Origin: Ktedonobacterales bacterium
Lineage (GTDB): Bacteria > Chloroflexota > Ktedonobacteria > Ktedonobacterales > JADMIN01
Assembly: GCA_025450405.1 (NCBI GenBank)
Contig: JANWHL010000229.1
Span: forward strand, 1 to 9,499
Direction: 5' to 3'
Length of the DNA: 9,499 nucleotides
The notes under the pieces were generated by a model. That model was not told where the DNA came from and searched no databases. It saw only the letters and a program-made list of their open reading frames with translations. Both the position numbers and the translations under genes were made by a program. Positions 5,046-9,499 of the stretch are shown here, one piece after another. Positions within the stretch are counted from its first letter, which is position 1, and each line of letters opens with the position of its first letter.

Positions 5046-7355
5046 TCAGGCATCCTCAATCTCATCCGTCAGGTCCAGGCCTACCGCCTCCATCAGCCGC
5101 AGGGCGTTGGTTGAGGTGGCGATGCCGGGCCGCAGCCGATAGTCGAAGCGCATGACCGGCCCGATGCCCGCCTCTCCGCTGCTCGCCTCCACACCACCGC
5201 TCGCCTCATCCTCGCCGCTCGTCAGAGTCTCTGTGAAATGGACCGGGACGCTCACCTTGGCGAGGCCAGGCGTGTCGGCGAGGGTCAGATCGTGGGTCGA
5301 GACGACGCCGATGGCCCCCTGCGCGACGAGGTGGCGCAGGATGCGCCGGGCCGCGATCTGGCGCTCCGCCGTGTTGGTGCCGTGCAGCATCTCGTCCAGC
5401 AGGTAGAGCAGCGGCGGCTGGTCACGATCGGGTCGAGGATGCGCGGCTTCCACGATCTCGCGTAGCCGGCGCAGCTCGGCGAGGAAGTATGACACGCCTT
5501 CCTCCAGCGAGTCGCGGACGCGGATGGCCGTGGCCAGGCGCACCGGTGGCAGCCACAGGGCCGCGGCGCAAACCGGCCCGCCCGCCTGCGCCAGCACGAC
5601 ATTCAGCCCGATGGCGCGCAGCAGCGTGCTCTTGCCCGACATGTTGGACCCCGTTACCAGCAGTAACGTGCCTGGCGGGCCGACTTGGACATCGTTGCGC
5701 ACACAAACCGCCGGTGGCAGCAGCGGATGCCCCAGCCCGCGCGCGACCACGACGGTCGCATCCCCTTGGGCGCGACCCCGATCACCGCCATTCGCGCCGC
5801 CCACATCGCCGGCGCCCTCCTGGTCTCCACCGCCAACCTCGTGCTCTTCCGCGATCTCGACTGCCGTCCGATTCCTCCCTTCTCCGCGCCCCTCTGTGCC
5901 CTCAGTGTCATCACCGGTTCCATCCTCTCCTTCCCCTCCCACCGCCCTCTCTCCGCCCTCTCTCCGTCCTCTCTCCGTCCTCTCCGTGTCCTCCGTGTTC
6001 TCTGTGGTTAAGCTCCGCGTCCTCTCTGCGACCTCCGCGCCCTCGGCGGTTAATCCGTCCCTCCCTCTCCGTTCCTCTGTGTCCTCATTGTGATATTTCT
6101 CCCCGCCGACCTCCGGGAAGACCCAGTCCGGGTGGTCGAACGCGAGCGTGGCGAGCGCGCAGAGCGCCTCCAGCTCGCCGAGCGCGGCCAGCCACATGGC
6201 CGGACCGCGCCTTGAGCCGGCACGCCATCGTTCCAGCATCCACGCCGTCTGGAAGCCGACCAGCGTCACGAGTTGAATCGCCCCGTAGAGGATCGAGCGC
6301 CGCAGGGTCGCCAGCGTGGTGATGCGCCCGAGCGCGCGCATGCGCGTCTCGGCGCTCGCACCCGGTCCCGCTAGCACGGCGCGGATGCGAACCAGATCCT
6401 CGGCCCGCACGGGCTGGGCGCCCACCGTGTGGAAGAGATCGGCGTACGCCAGGCAGGCGTTACGGAGCGACTCCACCGGCTGGATTTCGGCCTCCAACCG
6501 GCGCCAGTAGATCGCGCTGATCACGCCATTGAGCGTGACGAGGATCAGCCACCACGGAACATGGACCGCGCCGACCCCCTGCGCGACCATGAGCGCGACG
6601 GTAAGGAGACCAAGCGCGCGCGTGAGCCAGACCAGCCACGCCATGCCGGGGAGCGACAGCCAGAAATCTGCCTCAGCCCAGCGCACGAACGCGCCGTACG
6701 CTGGCTGGGCCGCCCCCACGAGGCGCCCACGGACGGCCAACTCCTCGCGAAAGTTCAGCAGCGGCGCGAGCTCGGCCACGGCGCGCTGGCGGCGGCGAAT
6801 CACGTCCGGCGGCGCGGCCCCCAGGATCCACCCGCGCAACGTCTCGCGGCCCATGGGCGTGCCCGGCGTGTTCAGCAGGTGCTCCAGCGAGGCACGGCCA
6901 AGAAGGTCGAGATCGCCCGCGAGCGGCGCGGCGGCACCAGCGTCCGCGGCGGGTGGGAGCGGCAGCGCGGCCCAGTCGCGGCGTCGGCGCGCCAGCCCTT
7001 CATTGCACATCGTCCAGCGCTCGGCATAGCTTCGCTGGAGGGCATTCACCCGTCCCAGCACGATGTAGGCCGCGACGAACCCCATGGCGAAGACCCCGGC
7101 GAGCCAGTAGAACCCGGGGGCGCGCCAGATGCCAAGCCCAACACACGCCAGCGCCGCCACCGCAAGCGCCACGTTCAGGTTGCCATTGCGGTCGCTGAGG
7201 CGACCATAGCGGTCGCGCTCGGCCCCGAAGCGCAACCGGCGCAGTCGGTAGACCTTCTCGGGGTCCGCCAGCTCCTCGGCCGTCGCGGCAACATCTGGCG
7301 GGATGGCGGAATCGGTCACGATGGTCAGCTCCGGAGTGGGGGTCCCTGACGTCAT
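5046..7355 (-). CDS. Membrane-anchored MutS-like ATPase with in-frame repeat insertion
   Basis: Protein of 769 residues with a C-terminal MutS-type (domain V) ABC ATPase: Walker A TGSNMSGKST at 568-577, MLHGTNTAER at 656-665, Walker B LLDE with D654/E655 and the switch THD at 687-689. There is no N-terminal mismatch-recognition domain. Instead hydrophobic segments lie near 61-77, 82-100, 233-259, 267-284 and 353-373, so it is not the repair protein MutS but the membrane-linked MutS-related family of unknown role. The ATG at 7355 overlaps the upstream methyltransferase stop as ATGA, which decides the start over longer frames reaching 7505 and indicates translational coupling. Residues about 418-533 form a Glu/Gly/Arg/Thr-rich tract including TTENTEDTERTER, encoded by repeat DNA at 5757-6104, placed between the helical region and LGHPLLPP where the ATPase begins. 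A smaller Gly/Ser/Glu-rich insert lies at about 711-733. All ATPase motifs look intact despite the insert. Whether the protein is still functional is unknown. Confidence 0.9.
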   Translation of the reverse strand: MTSGTPTPELTIVTDSAIPPDVAATAEELADPEKVYRLRRLRFGAERDRYGRLSDRNGNLNVALAVAALACVGLGIWRAPGFYWLAGVFAMGFVAAYIVLGRVNALQRSYAERWTMCNEGLARRRRDWAALPLPPAADAGAAAPLAGDLDLLGRASLEHLLNTPGTPMGRETLRGWILGAAPPDVIRRRQRAVAELAPLLNFREELAVRGRLVGAAQPAYGAFVRWAEADFWLSLPGMAWLVWLTRALGLLTVALMVAQGVGAVHVPWWLILVTLNGVISAIYWRRLEAEIQPVESLRNACLAYADLFHTVGAQPVRAEDLVRIRAVLAGPGASAETRMRALGRITTLATLRRSILYGAIQLVTLVGFQTAWMLERWRAGSRRGPAMWLAALGELEALCALATLAFDHPDWVFPEVGGEKYHNEDTEERRGRDGLTAEGAEVAERTRSLTTENTEDTERTERGRREGGERAVGGEGEDGTGDDTEGTEGRGEGRNRTAVEIAEEHEVGGGDQEGAGDVGGANGGDRGRAQGDATVVVARGLGHPLLPPAVCVRNDVQVGPPGTLLLVTGSNMSGKSTLLRAIGLNVVLAQAGGPVCAAALWLPPVRLATAIRVRDSLEEGVSYFLAELRRLREIVEAAHPRPDRDQPPLLYLLDEMLHGTNTAERQIAARRILRHLVAQGAIGVVSTHDLTLADTPGLAKVSVPVHFTETLTSGEDEASGGVEASSGEAGIGPVMRFDYRLRPGIATSTNALRLMEAVGLDLTDEIEDA
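5757..6104 (-). repeat. Polypurine 'ENTEDTE'-type repeat block inside the MutS-like gene
   Basis: On the + strand this stretch is almost all pyrimidine with GTG/GCG punctuation. It contains several degenerate units: about 5890-5920, 5945-6011, 6012-6053 and 6060-6100. Two of them end in an identical GGTTAA (6006-6011 and 6048-6053, 42 bases apart), after TGTTCTCTGT and CGCCCTCGGC. Units of this kind (CCTCTGTGTCCTCTGTG...GGTTAA) are familiar as intergenic repeats of many environmental bacteria, and are often misread as short Glu/Thr- or His/Arg-rich proteins. Here the block keeps the host frame open in the minus direction. The limits are estimated from where the protein resumes family-like sequence. 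Confidence 0.75.
5945..5986. repeat. 11-bp tandem repeat within the insertion block
   Basis: CCCTCTCTCCG at 5945-5955 and 5956-5966 is exact. TCCTCTCTCCG follows at 5967-5977, then a shortened TCCTCTCCG at 5978-5986. Three 11-mers equal 33 bases, so the three full units together preserve the reading frame, while gain or loss of one unit would break it. Confidence 0.85.
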
Positions 7356-8170
7356 GTGGGCAGTTGGAAGCGCGCCAGCATGAATTCGGCACGCTCGTCG
7401 ATCGGCGTCTCGAAGTCGGGCCCGAGTTCGCGCTCTGCCCAGGCCTCCAGCCGGGTGATCGACATGGCGAGGATGTCGTCGGGGACCGACCAAGTGCCGG
7501 ACCATGTGCGACGGGCGATGTCGTCAATGATCTGGCGTGGCCGATGGCGTTCGGTCCAGGTCACGGGTGTGGTTGCCTCCCCGGTGAGACCGCGGGCACG
7601 CAGCTCGTCCAGCACGGGCTCGTAGCCCGCGGCGCCAGGTGGCGTCAGGTCCGCCCCCAGCTCCTGGACGATGGTGTTCCACTTGCCGCGTAGCCGCGAG
7701 TAGACCGTGCCGGGAGCCCGGTCATTCCCAATGAGGAATACGCCGCCTGGCCGGATGACGCGCAAAACCTCGTCCAGAGCGGTGCGCCACTCCGAGACCA
7801 GATGCAGGACGTGGACGACGATGGCGGCGTCAAAACTCGCGTCTGGAAACGGCAGGGCCGTGATGTCGCCGAGCCGCGCGTCGAGTTGGCCCCACGGACG
7901 GTCGGGCTCGGCCGTGCGCCGTTCCGCGAAATTGGCGGCGAGGCGTTCGAGCATCCGCGGAGAGACGTCAACGCCCACCACGTCGGCGCCGCGGGCGAGA
8001 ATGGGCAGTGCGATACGGCCAGTCCCGATGCCAATCTCGAGCATGCGCGTGCCGGGGCGGTCTCCCGCGGCAGCGAAGACCGCCGCGCCAATGGCATCGG
8101 CGACCGCGGGCGTGTAGCCGCGCGTGGCGTCATAAATATCGGCGGCGCGGTCAAACGATATCGACGTCAC
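7352..8170 (-). CDS. Class I SAM-dependent methyltransferase
   Basis: Soluble protein of 272 residues with a complete class I (Methyltransf_11-like) SAM-binding core. Motif I is LEIGIGTGR (44-52), the acidic end of strand beta-2 is D68 in VVGVDVS, motif II/III is GDITALPFPDASFD (101-114) followed by VVHVLHLV, and the post-motif is LRVIRPGGVFLI (136-147). The Arg-rich C-terminal third has no recognisable substrate domain, so the substrate (small molecule, quinone-type or protein) cannot be named. There is no NPPY/DPPY-type motif, which argues against DNA amino-methylation. The start is a GTG at 8170 with AAGGAG six bases ahead. Its TGA overlaps the ATG of the MutS-like gene by ATGA, so the two are probably translated together. 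It follows the GNAT gene by 284 bases of repeats. Confidence 0.9.
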   Translation of the reverse strand: MTSISFDRAADIYDATRGYTPAVADAIGAAVFAAAGDRPGTRMLEIGIGTGRIALPILARGADVVGVDVSPRMLERLAANFAERRTAEPDRPWGQLDARLGDITALPFPDASFDAAIVVHVLHLVSEWRTALDEVLRVIRPGGVFLIGNDRAPGTVYSRLRGKWNTIVQELGADLTPPGAAGYEPVLDELRARGLTGEATTPVTWTERHRPRQIIDDIARRTWSGTWSVPDDILAMSITRLEAWAERELGPDFETPIDERAEFMLARFQLPT

Positions 8171-8176
8171 TCAGCT

Positions 8177-8182
8177 CTCCTT
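8177..8182 (-). promoter_or_regulatory. Ribosome binding site of the methyltransferase gene
   Basis: Minus-strand AAGGAG with a six-base spacer to the GTG at 8170. It justifies the non-ATG start. Confidence 0.75.
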
Positions 8183-8202
8183 ACTCCTCTGTCCCCATCC
8201 TC

Positions 8203-8258
8203 ATCCGTCAAACCCGAAGTATTCAGCCGAATCCGTCTAACTCGAAGTATTGAGCCGA
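8203..8258. repeat. 28-bp tandem repeat upstream of the methyltransferase gene
   Basis: Two head-to-tail units, 8203-8230 and 8231-8258, both begin ATCCGTC and end CAGCCGA or GAGCCGA. They match at 25 of 28 positions. On the minus strand each carries AATACTT, weakly like a -10 element, and the array ends about 20 bases ahead of the methyltransferase ribosome site. It could be a paired operator or a promoter-region duplication. Confidence 0.75.
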
Positions 8259-8314
8259 GTCGCGGCCAGCTGTGTCGTCGCGTCTCCCCCTCGCCACCGC
8301 GGCCTTCCCCTCCG

Positions 8315-8364
8315 CCTCTCCCTCGCCATCGCAATGGAGAGGGGGCCGGGGGGTGAGGACCCCC
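8315..8364. repeat. C-run/GAGAGGGG hairpin repeat, copy 2
   Basis: CCTCTCC near 8316-8322 pairs with GGAGAGG (8336-8342), and CCAT (8326-8329) pairs with ATGG around CGCA. The tail GAGAGGGGGCCGGGGGGTG then AGGACCCC (8337-8364) parallels 3827-3852. It lies in the gap between the GNAT and methyltransferase genes. Confidence 0.7.
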
Positions 8365-8390
8365 GGGCGGCCGGGGGTGAACCTCTGACT

Positions 8391-8427
8391 CCCCCCCGTT
8401 GCGACGGGAGAGGGGCCGGGGTCCCCC
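8391..8427. repeat. C-run/GAGAGGGG hairpin repeat, copy 3
   Basis: CCCGT (8395-8399) and ACGGG (8404-8408) pair around TGCG, followed by AGAGGGGCCGGGG. It is the same family and orientation as copy 2, about 80 bases away, and lies 28 bases beyond the GNAT stop. The pair could slow or stop transcription between the GNAT gene and the methyltransferase gene. Confidence 0.65.
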
Positions 8428-8454
8428 ACTGGGGGCCGGGGGAGGGGGACCTTG

Positions 8455-8997
8455 TCATCCATGGTCATCCGGGCGCGGCTTGCGCAACCGCACCTGGTCG
8501 ACGCCATAGCCGCGACTGCGATAGAGGCGCAGGGCAGCGTCGTTCTCGGGCGTGGTGATCAGCATCATTCCAGCGCACCGCTGGTCGCCGAGGAAATGGC
8601 GCTCGGCCGCGTCGAGCAGATGCATCGCGACGCCGCGGCGGCGATACGCGGGATGGACCAGCAGCTCCTGGATATATCCCACAGGCTCGCCGGTCTCCGG
8701 ATCGGGCTGGAGGTCGGCGAGGAGGATACCCACCAGCCGCTCCGCGCAGCCGGCGTCGGCCGCATCATCCCCAATTGGCCCCGCGGCATCGCTGGCGTCC
8801 GGGCCAGCCGGGCCAGGTACGGTGTCGGCGTCCGCGTCATGGCACACGGCCACCCAGAACAGCCCACGACCTTCATGGAGCATCGCCAGGCTGGTGCGGC
8901 CGCGCGCCGTGGATGGCGCGACGAGCACCCGCGCCCGGGCGCGCTCGGCCTCAGCACCGGGACGCACGAGGATGGGCGCCTCGCGTGCCGTCGTCAT
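8455..8997 (-). CDS. GNAT-family N-acetyltransferase
   Basis: Cytosolic acyl-CoA-dependent acetyltransferase of 180 residues. The GNAT core is clear: YIQELLVHPAYRRRGVAMHL (108-127) holds the beta-4 strand and the RRxGxA-type acetyl-CoA pyrophosphate loop (R119-A124), and ENDAALRLYRSRGY (151-164) is the typical motif B end. The substrate cannot be told from sequence. An Asp/Ala/Gly/Pro-rich stretch at about 53-86 widens the region between the early strands (FWVAVCHD and LVGILLADL) and may be a flexible loop. The ATG at 8997 has a near-perfect ribosome site, so the longer open frame reaching 9141 is rejected. The next minus-strand gene, the methyltransferase, is 284 bases away across hairpin repeats, so membership of one operon is uncertain. 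Confidence 0.9.
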   Translation of the reverse strand: MTTAREAPILVRPGAEAERARARVLVAPSTARGRTSLAMLHEGRGLFWVAVCHDADADTVPGPAGPDASDAAGPIGDDAADAGCAERLVGILLADLQPDPETGEPVGYIQELLVHPAYRRRGVAMHLLDAAERHFLGDQRCAGMMLITTPENDAALRLYRSRGYGVDQVRLRKPRPDDHG

Positions 8998-9004
8998 ACT
9001 GCGC

Positions 9005-9012
9005 CCTCCTTT
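9005..9012 (-). promoter_or_regulatory. Strong ribosome binding site of the GNAT gene, inside a small palindrome
   Basis: Minus-strand AAAGGAGG has a seven-base spacer to the ATG at 8997. It overlaps CTCCTAAAGGAG (9007-9018 read on the minus strand), so CTCC and GGAG could pair and partly cover the site. The pairing is short and its effect is unknown. Confidence 0.75.
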
Positions 9013-9018
9013 AGGAGA

Positions 9019-9499
9019 CCAGTGGATGTCCGTCAACGTCGCGCGCGGACGTGTCATCGCGAGCAAGACCGTCTCCGTGTCCCTCCCCACGGCCTTCCCT
9101 ATCGTACACCACCAGCCGTGACATGGGAAACGGACCCCCAAACACGCCGCGGGTTCATGCGACGCTCGCGGCCACTCCGTCCGCCGTGGTGGAGACGGAC
9201 CTCATGCCCGTCGATCCGCCGGCCCCGACCGCCCGGCCCGCTCGCCGGCTCATAACCACCGCCGCGCCATCCCCTCGCCGGCCTCGGCCACCAACCGCAT
9301 TCTCCACCCACCCCCGGCTCAGTATTCTCCCCAACCTCGCTCTCGGGCCGAGCCTCCTCGGGCCCTCCGCCCCCCGTCGCTCGCTGGCCGACACTCCGCC
9401 ACCAGCTCAGGATGACACACGGAACGTCCATTCCGCATGCCCGCCCCACCACCCCGCCCGCCATTGGCCACACATCGCGCCCGCCGGACTCCCCACACC
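9019..9499. other. Right-end region without a convincing gene
   Basis: No gene can be supported. A minus-strand open frame at 9099-9473 is Gly/Arg/Trp-rich, matches no family I know and has no good ribosome site. A minus-strand TACGAT (9101-9106) could be a -10 element for the GNAT gene, with only a weak TTTCCC 18 bases before it. GTCCG (9028-9032) and CGGAC (9046-9050) form an inverted repeat in the GNAT leader. The + strand is C-rich throughout 9200-9400. Confidence 0.5.
9420..9440. repeat. Palindromic dispersed repeat, copy 2
   Basis: CGGAA (9420-9424) and TTCCG (9431-9435) flank CGTCCA, followed by CATGC. It agrees with 402-422 at 19 of 21 bases, and the two differences lie in the loop. 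Confidence 0.6.

Noticed and set aside
5757..6104. CRISPR array
   Set aside because: Units are short, degenerate and contiguous with no unique spacers of constant length.
5489..7349. Long + strand open frames opposite the MutS-like gene
   Set aside because: They are shadows of a high-GC gene; the minus strand carries Walker A, Walker B and the membrane segments.
5046..7355. Calling this gene the mismatch-repair gene mutS or mutS2
   Set aside because: No mismatch-recognition domain and no Smr domain, while membrane segments are present; only the ATPase domain is shared.
7352..8170. DNA methyltransferase of a restriction system
   Set aside because: No NPPY/DPPY or PCQ-type catalytic motif and no restriction gene nearby.
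9099..9473. 124-codon minus-strand open frame at the right end
   Set aside because: Gly/Arg/Trp-rich, no ribosome site, no family resemblance, and it overlaps the GNAT leader.

Overview
High-GC bacterial chromosomal window. The dense GC3-biased genes and the G/C-rich hairpin repeats between them fit a Chloroflexota-type or similar high-GC environmental bacterium, but no ribosomal RNA or strictly diagnostic gene is present, so the taxonomic call is only a suggestion. No tRNA, rRNA, CRISPR array, insertion sequence or phage gene was seen.

Left third (1-3774, + strand): a compact copper-efflux module. csoR encodes a Cu(I)-sensing repressor with an intact C-H-C ligand set. copA encodes a two-HMA-domain P1B-1 Cu(I) ATPase. 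A copZ-like gene encodes a 72-residue HMA-fold copper chaperone. A G-tract sequence at the window edge resembles a CsoR operator. The sensor would release DNA when Cu(I) binds, the chaperone would carry cytosolic Cu(I), and the ATPase would export it. The spacers are not plain: csoR-copA carries a palindrome and a 14-bp tandem duplication, and copA-copZ carries a 37-bp tandem repeat and a strong hairpin.

Middle (3775-5045): a convergent junction with a REP-like hairpin, then a decayed minus-strand beta-propeller-like gene broken by one in-frame stop and two apparently compensating frameshifts, then a repeat-rich gap.

Right half (5046-9499, - strand): a GNAT acetyltransferase, then a class I SAM methyltransferase whose stop overlaps (ATGA) the start of a membrane-anchored MutS-like ATPase. 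The MutS-like gene is the most unusual object here. About 350 bp of a polypurine 'ENTEDTE'-type repeat, normally intergenic, sits in frame between its membrane/helical part and its ATPase domain without breaking the reading frame. The 8171-8454 spacer holds a 28-bp tandem repeat and two more copies of the C-run/GAGAGGGG hairpin family. The last 500 bases have no convincing gene but contain a second copy of the palindrome found between csoR and copA.

No wholly new multi-gene system is evident. The main novelty is the in-frame repeat invasion of the MutS-like gene and the number of distinct dispersed repeat families in about 9.5 kb.
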